From JAZNOQ01 sp045589215 (GTDB lineage Bacteria; Bacillota; Clostridia; Oscillospirales; CAG-272), in assembly GCA_045589215.1 (NCBI GenBank), contig JAZNOQ010000165.1, positions 1-6,019 of the forward strand: 6,019 nt of DNA. Direction: 5' to 3'. The notes under the pieces were generated by a model, which saw only the letters and a list, made by a program, of their open reading frames with translations, searched no databases and was not told the origin of the DNA. Positions 1 through 6,001 of the stretch are shown piece by piece (the stretch's first letter is position 1; every line of letters starts with the position of its first letter). The position numbers were made by a program, and so were the translations under genes.

Positions 1-919
1 GCTGCTTGTCGTTGAGGAGCTGAAGCTTCTCGCCCTCGTTTGCCCGTCTTACCTCAATGTGGTCGATGATATGATTAGAATCGAATACGTGAGTCGGCTG
101 ACCTGTTGCAAGCATTACGTAGTTGGTAATGTCAACAAGTGCATTGATGGGACGCATACCCACTCTCCAGATGCGGCTTTGCATTGCAAAAGGAGAAGGC
201 TTTACCGAAAGGCCCTCAACCTTTGCACCGATATAACGGGGGCAACGGTCAACATCCTTGATTCTTACGTCATACTCTTCAACCGCCTCGGGAATATACT
301 GATCAAAGGTAACCAGAGGAAGATCGTAAAGAGCGGCAAGCTCGCGTGCGATTCCATAGTGTCCCCAAAGGTCGGGGCGGTTGGTCATAGATTTGTTGTC
401 TATTTCAAGAATGATATCATCAAGATCAAGCGCCTTTGCGATCGGCGTACCTGCGGGAATGCCAAAGGAGGTAACGTCCATGATCTCGTGTTCCTCTGCC
501 GCAGGGAAAAGATCGGCAAGACCTACCTCAACCGAGGCGCAGATCATCCCAAAGCTTTCAACGCCGCGCAGCTTTGCATTCTTGATTTCAACGGGGTCAC
601 CCTCGCCGTGCCAGCGCACCATCGCACCGGGGCAAGCAACAACGACCTTCATTCCCGCTTCAAGGTTAGAGCCACCGCAAACGATGTCCTTGATCTCGCC
701 CGCGCCAATGTCAACGCGACAAATACGAAGCTTATCTGCATTGGGGTGAGGGAGAACCTCCTTGACTTCACCAACAATGATCTTTTCAAAGCGTTCCGCA
801 AGATTCTCGGCACCTTCGACCTCAACAGTAGACATTGTGAGGTCATATGCAAGGCGCGAAAGATCCATATCATCGGGCAGCTTTACGTAATCCTTTATCC
901 AATTAAGTGATAATTTCAT
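1..919 (-). CDS. pheT: Phenylalanyl-tRNA synthetase beta subunit, N-terminal part (partial at window edge)
   Basis: Beta subunit of the cytoplasmic (alphabeta)2 enzyme that charges tRNA-Phe with phenylalanine. It carries tRNA-binding and editing domains. Reading leftward from the ATG at 919-917, an open frame of 306 codons reaches the window edge without a stop; family members are usually about 800 aa, so roughly the first third or more is present. Visible parts: the N-terminal segment MKLSLNWIKDYV; an EMAP/OB-fold tRNA-binding domain at about residues 40-150 with the signature PHPNADKL (57-64); then NRPDLWGHYGIARE (about 180-193) and the start of the B3/B4 editing region with LVDITNYVML (261-270) and GQPTHVFD (273-280), all typical of PheT. 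The start is supported by a ribosome binding site 9 nt upstream and by a 25-nt gap after pheS, which implies one operon under the upstream T-box. No frameshift is visible. Identification is secure; only the missing C-terminus is unknown. Confidence 0.96.
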   Translation of the reverse strand, partial: MKLSLNWIKDYVKLPDDMDLSRLAYDLTMSTVEVEGAENLAERFEKIIVGEVKEVLPHPNADKLRICRVDIGAGEIKDIVCGGSNLEAGMKVVVACPGAMVRWHGEGDPVEIKNAKLRGVESFGMICASVEVGLADLFPAAEEHEIMDVTSFGIPAGTPIAKALDLDDIILEIDNKSMTNRPDLWGHYGIARELAALYDLPLVTFDQYIPEAVEEYDVRIKDVDRCPRYIGAKVEGLSVKPSPFAMQSRIWRVGMRPINALVDITNYVMLATGQPTHVFDSNHIIDHIEVRRANEGEKLQLLNDKQ

Positions 920-928
920 TTCGATTTT

Positions 929-935
929 CTCCTTT
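929..935 (-). promoter_or_regulatory. Ribosome binding site of pheT
   Basis: On the minus strand this reads AAAGGAG, a strong Shine-Dalgarno sequence, 9 nt before the ATG of pheT. It lies in the 25-nt gap between the pheS stop codon and pheT and fixes the pheT start. Confidence 0.85.
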
Positions 936-944
936 CACTCCGCA

Positions 945-1982
945 TTAGTGGAACTGCTTCAAGAAGCGGAGATCGGTGCTATGGAAAAGACGAACGTCGT
1001 CAACACCGTAGCGCATCATAACAAGTCTGTCAAGACCGATGTTTACGTAGAATCCCGTGTACTCATCGGGATCAAGTCCTGCCGCGCGAAGAACGTTCGG
1101 GTGAGGAGTTCCGCCGGGCATGATCTCGATCCAGCCGACGTGCTTACAAACGCTGCAGCCCTTTCCGCCGCAAACGAGGCATCCCATATCGATCTCAAAT
1201 CCGGGTTCAACGAAGGGGAAAAATCCTGCTCTCATGCGAACGGGAACGTCCTGACCGAACACCTTAGAGAGAATGCTCTTGATCATAACCTTACCTGCGG
1301 TATAGGTGAAATCCTTATCCACAATAAGCGCTTCATATTGGAAGAACGCGCGCTCGTGGCGGGCATCGGTTGTCTCGTTTCTGTAAACGCGTCCGGGGTA
1401 AACGAAGCGATAGGGAGGCTTGTGAGTCTGCATATATCTTACACTATCGCCCGTAAGGTGAGGACGGAGACAAAGCTTGTCGTTTGCAGCACCCGAATCG
1501 TGTCCCTCAAGCCAATAGGTATCCATGCTCTCACGCGCAGGGTGGTTTGGCGGGAAGTTCAGATTATCGAACGCATAGTATTCGCTTGTGATCTCGGGGC
1601 CCGAGAACACCTCAAAGCCCATGGAACGAAACGCGTCGTTGAGGTCGTAGCACATTTGAGTGATGGGATGCAGACCGCCAATCTTGGGCTCAAAGCCGGG
1701 GATGGTGCAGTCAAAGTCTGCGGGAACCTCAGATGCCTTGAGCTTAATCGCCTCGCGTCTGCCCTCGATCTGCTCGGCAAGCAAGGATTTCACGTTGTTA
1801 ACGGCCTTACCCATCTCGGGACGAAGGGAAACATCCAGCTTAGGAATCTCCTTGAGAAGCTCGGTAATACTTCCCTGCTTACCGAGAAGCGCCCCCTTGA
1901 CCTCTTGCAGCTCAACCTCGGTCTGCGCCGCTTCAATTCTCGCAGTACCTTCTTTCAGTAATGCGTCTAATTTTTCTTTCAT
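945..1982 (-). CDS. pheS: Phenylalanyl-tRNA synthetase alpha subunit
   Basis: Catalytic alpha subunit of PheRS, a class II aminoacyl-tRNA synthetase that activates phenylalanine with ATP and transfers it to tRNA-Phe. It is 345 aa, a normal length for the family. Residues 1-85 are a charged helical region, as in the N-terminal coiled coil that contacts tRNA. The catalytic core follows: GGLHPITQ (102-109), NFPPNHPARE (142-151), class II motif 2 GRVYRNE (197-203, Arg201), the substrate-pocket segment FFPFVEPG (254-261) and motif 3 GLDRL (316-320, Arg319), ending in DLRFLKQF. A four-cysteine cluster (C268, C271, C276, C279) precedes GWIEI; similar clusters occur in some PheS proteins and suggest a bound metal. 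Some usually conserved stretches are altered: MPGGTPHPNVL in place of the common LGAGMVHPNVL, and GFYVNIG in place of GFAFGMG. The start is supported by an AGAGGA ribosome binding site 7 nt upstream. It is co-transcribed with pheT and controlled by the T-box leader. Confidence 0.97.
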   Translation of the reverse strand: MKEKLDALLKEGTARIEAAQTEVELQEVKGALLGKQGSITELLKEIPKLDVSLRPEMGKAVNNVKSLLAEQIEGRREAIKLKASEVPADFDCTIPGFEPKIGGLHPITQMCYDLNDAFRSMGFEVFSGPEITSEYYAFDNLNFPPNHPARESMDTYWLEGHDSGAANDKLCLRPHLTGDSVRYMQTHKPPYRFVYPGRVYRNETTDARHERAFFQYEALIVDKDFTYTAGKVMIKSILSKVFGQDVPVRMRAGFFPFVEPGFEIDMGCLVCGGKGCSVCKHVGWIEIMPGGTPHPNVLRAAGLDPDEYTGFYVNIGLDRLVMMRYGVDDVRLFHSTDLRFLKQFH

Positions 1983-1989
1983 TTTCTTT

Positions 1990-1995
1990 TCCTCT
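1990..1995 (-). promoter_or_regulatory. Ribosome binding site of pheS
   Basis: On the minus strand this reads AGAGGA, 7 nt before the pheS ATG and downstream of the T-box terminator. It is weaker than the AAAGGAG sites of the other three genes in the window, but it is placed correctly to set the start at 1982. Confidence 0.7.
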
Positions 1996-2021
1996 TTATC
2001 TTTGAAAAAATTTTAAACAAC

Positions 2022-2053
2022 AAAAAACTGCGTTTTTCCGAAGAAAAACGCAG
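2022..2053 (-). terminator. Intrinsic terminator of the pheST T-box leader
   Basis: On the minus strand, a perfect 11-bp stem (2053-2043 with 2038-2028) closes a UUCG tetraloop and is followed by six U residues (2027-2022). The 5' strand of the stem begins with CUGC, which is also the end of the antiterminator's 3' arm, so tRNA binding that stabilises the antiterminator prevents this hairpin. Termination here would stop transcription about 40 nt before the pheS start codon. Confidence 0.93.
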
Positions 2054-2300
2054 GGACGACATATGTCGCGGTACCACTCTGCTTCGCCTTTGCCTCACAG
2101 CAAAAGCCTCATTAAGTGCAAATCATACACTCCTGCGATATAACGGTCGCTACCGGCAAAATCTACTCATCGAACCAAAGGAACAACTTTAAATCCGCAA
2201 CTAACAAGAGGAATTCGCCAAACCCTAACAATTGTCTCGCACCGACCGACAACTCTCTGCTGCTCAGCATTTGGATACTGGTTCTTGCTCAAACGTTATT
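2022..2300 (-). promoter_or_regulatory. T-box riboswitch leader specific for tRNA-Phe
   Basis: Untranslated leader of pheST that senses uncharged tRNA-Phe. In transcript order, the base of Stem I is CAAGA (2287-2283) paired with UCUUG (2209-2205). Above it is a loop-E pair, AGUA (2279-2276) opposite GAA (2216-2214), followed directly by the specifier codon UUC (2213-2211), a phenylalanine codon. The upper Stem I helix is UUGUC (2252-2248) with GACAA (2236-2232), preceded by AGAGAG and enclosing GGUCGGUGCGA, as in many T-boxes. Stem III is an 8-bp hairpin at 2107-2086. The conserved T-box sequence lies at 2084-2067 and contains UGGU, which can pair with ACCA at the 3' end of uncharged tRNA. 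The antiterminator can form between about 2082 and 2050, with a GCGAC/GUCGU upper helix. It shares bases with the terminator, so the two are mutually exclusive. The 5' end is inferred from the promoter. Stem II was not modelled. Confidence 0.95.
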
Positions 2301-2306
2301 ATCGGT

Positions 2307-2335
2307 ATTATACCACAAATAAACACTTATGTCAA
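2307..2335 (-). promoter_or_regulatory. Sigma-A promoter of pheST
   Basis: On the minus strand the -35 element is TTGACA (2335-2330) and the -10 element is TATAAT (2312-2307). They are separated by exactly 17 bp, so both hexamers and the spacing match the housekeeping consensus perfectly. Transcription should start near 2300, just before the T-box Stem I. A full-consensus promoter suits a unit whose control lies mainly at leader attenuation. Confidence 0.92.
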
Positions 2336-2339
2336 GCAA

Positions 2340-2400
2340 TTGCAGACGTTTTTCTTGTGAATTTATTTATTTATTTATTAAAATACGCAGAACGCTGCAA
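2340..2400. repeat. Inverted repeat flanking an AT-rich core between the divergent promoters
   Basis: TTGCAGACGTT (2340-2350) is the reverse complement of AACGCTGCAA (2391-2400) apart from one extra A. The arms enclose 40 bp that are strongly AT-rich, including an ATTT tetranucleotide tract at 2361-2380. The element lies wholly between the two -35 boxes (2330 and 2416). It could be a protein-binding site, a cruciform-prone spacer or an AT-rich upstream promoter region. No function is shown by the sequence. Confidence 0.5.
2361..2380. repeat. Short ATTT tandem repeat
   Basis: Five near-perfect ATTT units (the last is ATTA) in the intergenic region, inside the inverted repeat and upstream of both promoters. 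Such a tract could act as a bent, easily melted or UP-element-like sequence and could vary in copy number by slippage. Any effect on expression is inference. Confidence 0.6.
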
Positions 2401-2415
2401 AACGCAAAAAAACCT

Positions 2416-2444
2416 TTGACATCGCGCGCGTTTTATGATATGAT
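2416..2444 (+). promoter_or_regulatory. Sigma-A promoter of the nuclease/ATPase operon
   Basis: TTGACA (2416-2421) and TATGAT (2439-2444) are separated by 17 bp. This is a perfect -35 box and a one-mismatch -10 box. Transcription should start near 2451, giving a 5' leader of about 50 nt before the yhaO-like gene. It diverges from the pheST promoter, with about 80 bp between the two -35 boxes. Confidence 0.85.
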
Positions 2445-2453
2445 AATGATATA

Positions 2454-2475
2454 CGATAACGATAACCGAACCGAA
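2454..2475 (+). repeat. Tandem short repeats in the 5' leader of the nuclease gene
   Basis: Two copies of CGATAA (2454-2465) are followed directly by two copies of CCGAA (2466-2475), between the predicted transcription start and the ribosome binding site. They may be chance. Their position would suit an operator or an mRNA-binding site, but no known motif is matched. Confidence 0.4.
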
Positions 2476-2483
2476 GCTATAAG

Positions 2484-2490
2484 AAAGGAG
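2484..2490 (+). promoter_or_regulatory. Ribosome binding site of the yhaO-like gene
   Basis: AAAGGAG, 10 nt before the ATG at 2501. It selects this start; the encoded protein then begins MKILHTGDLHLG, placing the first nuclease motif where the family has it. Confidence 0.85.
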
Positions 2491-2500
2491 ACGCGAGCCT

Positions 2501-3643
2501 ATGAAAATCCTGCACACGGGCGACCTGCACCTCGGCAGTCCCTTCTCGGGGCTTCCGTACAGGGAAAGCGAGCGCTGCCGCGAAAGACAGGCGGAGGCGT
2601 TCTCTAAAATGATCGAATACGCAAGGCGTGAAAGGATCTCGCTCTTTCTCATCGCGGGCGATCTCTTCGACAGCGACACGGTCAGTGCCTCTGCCCTCGA
2701 CGAGACCTTCGATGCCCTCGCGTCCCTCCCCTGCCCCGTCGTGATCGCACCGGGCAACCACGACCCTTACCGCTCGGGCTCTCCCTACGCCTCGCGCGCA
2801 CTCCCCGAAAACCTTTTCGTGTTCGATACGGAAGCCCTCTCCCGCTTCTCCTTCCCCGAGATCGAAGGCGGCGTCGACGTATTCGGCTACGCCTTCACGG
2901 GCGCGTCTCTCGCGGCGTCTCCCCTTGCAATTCTTCCCGACAATTCCTGCCTCGGAGAGGGGCTCTCGATCCTCCTCTGCCACGGTGATCTCGACACCCC
3001 GCTCTCGCGCTACGCACCGATCCGCTCGCAGGATCTCGCGCGGTGCGGTGCCGATTACGTCGCGCTCGGGCACGTACATAACGTTTCCGATGAGATCATG
3101 ACCGTCGGCTCGACCGCCTACGCCTACTGCGGCTTCCCCGAGGGGCGAAGCTTCGACGAATGCGGCTTCGGCTCGTTCCGCGTCATCACGCTGTCGGAAA
3201 ATGCAGACACCCCCGTCGCACACGCCGAGCGTATTCGGTGCGCTCTCCACCGCTATGAGATCCTCTCCTGCGACGTGACGGGCTCTGCCTCCGACGAGGA
3301 GACCGCCGCACGCGTTCGGACGGCTCTTTCCGAAAGGGGCTTCGGGCGCGAGACCTCTCTTCGCCTTTCTCTCTGCGGCGAGGTCTCCCCGCGCTACACC
3401 CCAAGCGGCGACCGCATCCTCGCGCTTCTCGAGGGGGGCGAGATCCCTGCACCGCTCTATTTCTTCGACCGTACCCTCCCCGTGTTCGACTCGGATTATC
3501 TCGAAAGCGATCTCTCCTTGCGCGGTGAGCTTTACCGCATCCTGAAGCCCCAAATGCTCTCGGGCAGTGAACGCGAGCGTGCGGATGCCGCCCTCGCACT
3601 AAGACTCGGACTCGCCGCGCTCGACGAGCGTCCGATCCTCTGA
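2501..3643 (+). CDS. yhaO: Mre11/SbcD-family DNA repair nuclease, YhaO type
   Basis: Predicted metal-dependent (usually Mn2+) nuclease of the calcineurin-like phosphoesterase superfamily, probably acting on DNA ends with the ATPase encoded next to it. All five phosphoesterase motifs are present: GDLHLG (D8, H10), GDLFD (53-57, D54), GNHD (85-88), CHGD (160-163, H161) and GHVH (190-193). The catalytic domain covers about residues 1-230. The remaining 150 residues would include the capping and ATPase-contacting regions. The N-terminal HTGDLHLGSPF pattern and the 380-aa length resemble Bacillus YhaO more than Escherichia coli SbcD, which reads more like SDWHLG. No signal peptide or membrane segment is seen, so it is cytoplasmic. 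The stop is 21 nt before the ATPase gene, so the two form an operon. Family membership is certain from the motifs; YhaO rather than SbcD is a judgement. Confidence 0.9.
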   Translation: MKILHTGDLHLGSPFSGLPYRESERCRERQAEAFSKMIEYARRERISLFLIAGDLFDSDTVSASALDETFDALASLPCPVVIAPGNHDPYRSGSPYASRALPENLFVFDTEALSRFSFPEIEGGVDVFGYAFTGASLAASPLAILPDNSCLGEGLSILLCHGDLDTPLSRYAPIRSQDLARCGADYVALGHVHNVSDEIMTVGSTAYAYCGFPEGRSFDECGFGSFRVITLSENADTPVAHAERIRCALHRYEILSCDVTGSASDEETAARVRTALSERGFGRETSLRLSLCGEVSPRYTPSGDRILALLEGGEIPAPLYFFDRTLPVFDSDYLESDLSLRGELYRILKPQMLSGSERERADAALALRLGLAALDERPIL

Positions 3644-3645
3644 CG

Positions 3646-3652
3646 AAAGGAG
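3646..3652 (+). promoter_or_regulatory. Ribosome binding site of the yhaN-like gene
   Basis: AAAGGAG directly after the stop codon of the nuclease gene, 12 nt before the ATG at 3665. The spacing is slightly long but acceptable. It supports independent translation initiation within the operon. Confidence 0.75.
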
Positions 3653-3664
3653 ACAGGTCAAGCA

Positions 3665-5941
3665 ATGTACATCCTTTCTGTTTTGGTCCGCGAATTTGGC
3701 GGACTCCGAGATCTCTCCCTCGACCTTTCCGAGGGGCTGAACCTCATCACGGGCGGCAACGAGTCGGGAAAAAGCACCCTCATCGCCTTCATCCGCTTCA
3801 TCCTCTACGGGCTTCCGAAGCGGCGTGCGGGCGAGGCGCTGTCGGACGGCGAACGCGCATATAGCTGGGAAAACGGCGTTGCCGACGGCAGTATGACCGT
3901 AAAAAAGGACGGCGCAGTCTACCGCATCGAGCGCCGCGAGCAGAGCGCATCCGCGCGGAAGCTCTTACAGATCATCGACGTAGAGACGGGCGAGCCCCTC
4001 CCTAAGGGTATCGTTCCGGGGGAGTATTTCCTCGGCATTCCCGCATCGGTCTTTGACAGCACCGCCTGCATCCGTCAGCTCCGCTCAAGGGAGCTTGACC
4101 GCGACGGTCTCACGGGCGCGATCGAAAACCTGCTCCTCTCGGGCGATGAAAGCATCAATACCGAAAAGGCACTGAAAAATCTCGACAAGGCGCGCACGGC
4201 GCTTCTCCATAAAAACGGCCACGGCGGCGAGATCCACAAAATAGACGGTGAGATCACGTCCCTCACCCTGAAGCTCGACCGCCTGAGGGCGGACATTGCC
4301 GACCTCCGACAAGCAGAGGAGGAGGAGGGACTCCTAAAAGGCCGCATCACCGATGCCGAGCGCGCACTGAAGGCTGCCGAGGAGGACTGCACGCGCACGA
4401 GACACGCCGACATCCTCGCGCAGTTTGATGCCCTCCACGACGAGGAAAATCGGCTCGAAAAGGAGCGAAACGCCTGCGAGCGGCTCACCGAGATGCAGAC
4501 CTACAACGGCTTTCTGCCGGACGCTGCATTCGTAAGGTCCCTCGACGAAAGCGCACAGCGTCTTGACGCCGACGAACGGTCAATCCTACGCTGTGACGCC
4601 GAGCTTCGCATCGCGCGGGAGACCCCCGAAATGCGGGAAAGCGATCTCCTCGCAGTAGAGCGCGTTCGGGAGGCGGGCGGCAAAGCGGCGGTGCTTGACC
4701 TCATCGATAGAGAAACGCGGATGCTCGAAAGGACGAACCGCCGCGCGAAAATCCTTCTCGCCCTCGGCGGCATGCTCCTACTTCCGGGCATTCTGCTTGC
4801 AATCATCACGGGGAACCCCGTCTTTACGCTGTTCTCCCTCGGCGGCGTTCTTCTCCTCCCCGCCCTTCTCACGAAAAAGCGGCATCGATCGGCAAAGCGG
4901 GCTTACTTCGACTTCCTGATCTCGGTCGGGCTCGATCCCGCCCTTGACATCCCCGCGTACCTCACGCGGATCGAAGAGGAATGGGAGCGCGAAAGGGCAC
5001 GGAGACAGCGGATCGAGGACGCGGAAAAGCTCCTGAAAGAAGCGAAAGCATCGGCTTCCCTCCACCTGAACGCGGCGAAGGAAAACGCCTCCCGCGTCCT
5101 GCCGTACGGCACGGCTGTCACGGCTTCGTCCCTCCGCACCCTCGCGTCACGGCTGTCGCGGGAAATCGCAGAGCGCGACCGCGCCGCCCATTCGCTTTCT
5201 CTGTACGAGGAGAGCTGCCGCCGTATGCGGGAGGCACTTGCCCCGTATGACGAACGGGAGCTTCGAAGCCGCCTGCCCGTCGGATTTGACTACAAAAACG
5301 CATCGGAAAAGGAGCGTTACAGAGAAAAGCGCGACCGCCTGAGAGAGACGCTGTCACGGCTTTCCGAGGAACGGCTCGCACTCGAACGCCGCCTCTCCGC
5401 GCTCCGCGCAACGGTCGGCTCTCCCGATGAGCTTCTCGCACTCCTCGACCAGAAGCGATCGGAAAAGGAAAGCCTTGAAGAGAAGCACCGCGCGATCCTA
5501 CTCGCGTACAGCTCGATCGCGGCGGCACGCGACAGCCTGAAGCACCGCGTCGGGCCGAGGCTTCGCGCGGATGCGTCGCACTATCTCTCGGTCTTGTCGG
5601 GCGGCAGATACGACTCCCTCTCCTACGATCAGGAGTTCGAGCTTTCGACCGAAGCCGAGGGGATCGTCCGTCCCTCCTCCGCCTTCAGCGGGGGCACGCA
5701 GGACGCGATGTATCTCTCCCTCCGCCTCGCCCTCACGGGACTCTTGCGGGAGGACGGCGAGCCCCTTCCCGTCCTGCTTGACGAGGCACTCGCACAACTC
5801 GACGACAGCCGAGCAGAGGCACTTCTCTCGATCCTTCTGTCGCGCGCCGACGAAGAAAAGGGGCAGGCGATCTTCTTCACCTGCCACACAAGAGAAAGCC
5901 GTATGCTCGCAGGAACGAGCGCAAGGCTGATCACACTGTAA
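3665..5941 (+). CDS. yhaN: SbcC/Rad50/SMC-like ABC ATPase, YhaN type, with a central membrane hairpin
   Basis: Predicted ATPase partner of the upstream nuclease. SMC/Rad50-type proteins bring N- and C-terminal half-sites together to bind ATP and DNA. The N-terminal half has MYILSVLVREFGGLRDL, Walker A GGNESGKST (30-38) and a Q-loop at Q138. The C-terminal half has the signature SGGT (675-678), Walker B LPVLLDE (701-707, D706 and E707), a D-loop (ALAQLDD) and an H-loop His at 741. Between them are two long charged helical stretches (about 190-360 and 405-615) that should form an antiparallel coiled coil. At the turn, where Rad50/SbcC carry a CxxC zinc hook, there is no CxxC. Instead two hydrophobic segments lie at about 362-382 and 385-402, followed by a basic KKRHR, and could be a transmembrane hairpin. 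At 758 aa it is shorter than Bacillus YhaN (about 960 aa by memory). ATPase and operon role are well supported; membrane attachment is predicted only. Confidence 0.9.
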   Translation: MYILSVLVREFGGLRDLSLDLSEGLNLITGGNESGKSTLIAFIRFILYGLPKRRAGEALSDGERAYSWENGVADGSMTVKKDGAVYRIERREQSASARKLLQIIDVETGEPLPKGIVPGEYFLGIPASVFDSTACIRQLRSRELDRDGLTGAIENLLLSGDESINTEKALKNLDKARTALLHKNGHGGEIHKIDGEITSLTLKLDRLRADIADLRQAEEEEGLLKGRITDAERALKAAEEDCTRTRHADILAQFDALHDEENRLEKERNACERLTEMQTYNGFLPDAAFVRSLDESAQRLDADERSILRCDAELRIARETPEMRESDLLAVERVREAGGKAAVLDLIDRETRMLERTNRRAKILLALGGMLLLPGILLAIITGNPVFTLFSLGGVLLLPALLTKKRHRSAKRAYFDFLISVGLDPALDIPAYLTRIEEEWERERARRQRIEDAEKLLKEAKASASLHLNAAKENASRVLPYGTAVTASSLRTLASRLSREIAERDRAAHSLSLYEESCRRMREALAPYDERELRSRLPVGFDYKNASEKERYREKRDRLRETLSRLSEERLALERRLSALRATVGSPDELLALLDQKRSEKESLEEKHRAILLAYSSIAAARDSLKHRVGPRLRADASHYLSVLSGGRYDSLSYDQEFELSTEAEGIVRPSSAFSGGTQDAMYLSLRLALTGLLREDGEPLPVLLDEALAQLDDSRAEALLSILLSRADEEKGQAIFFTCHTRESRMLAGTSARLITL

Positions 5942-5981
5942 GGGGAGCCTGCGTTACGATGAACCGCTACCAACCCCGTAG

Positions 5982-6001
5982 GGCGGGGGCTTGCTCCCGC
6001 C
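5982..6001. repeat. GC-rich hairpin, probable dispersed intergenic repeat
   Basis: An 8-bp stem (5982-5989 with 5994-6001, one G-T pair) closes a CTTG loop, preceded by CCCCGTA. Elements of the form CGTAGGG, a GC-rich arm, a short loop and the matching arm followed by CG are, as far as I recall, common between genes in some Clostridia. It lies 40 bp after the ATPase stop codon. No T tract follows, so it is a poor intrinsic terminator on the plus strand. Only one copy is in the window, so repetitiveness cannot be shown here. Confidence 0.45.

Noticed and set aside
948..1961. 337-codon open frame on the plus strand opposite pheS, and a similar 283-codon frame (59-910) opposite pheT
   Set aside because: Both are codon-aligned antisense shadows. 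They stay open because the real genes rarely use TTA, CTA and TCA codons. The predicted products match no recognisable family and no suitable ribosome binding sites were seen.
2116..2322. 68-codon plus-strand open frame in the intergenic region
   Set aside because: It lies antisense to the T-box leader and the pheST promoter, whose RNA structure fully explains the sequence.
2466..2480. Possible LexA (SOS) box before the repair operon, suggested by CGAAC
   Set aside because: Only one half-site is present. The matching GTTCG-type half at the proper spacing is absent, so SOS control is not supported.
2477..3553. 358-codon open frame on the minus strand opposite the nuclease gene
   Set aside because: It is codon-aligned with the real gene, low in complexity and rich in Arg, Glu and Gly, as expected for the antisense of a GC-rich gene. 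The plus-strand product has all five phosphoesterase motifs.
5982..6001. Intrinsic terminator for the nuclease/ATPase operon
   Set aside because: The hairpin is strong but is followed by CGAATACCC rather than a run of T, so it does not meet the usual pattern.
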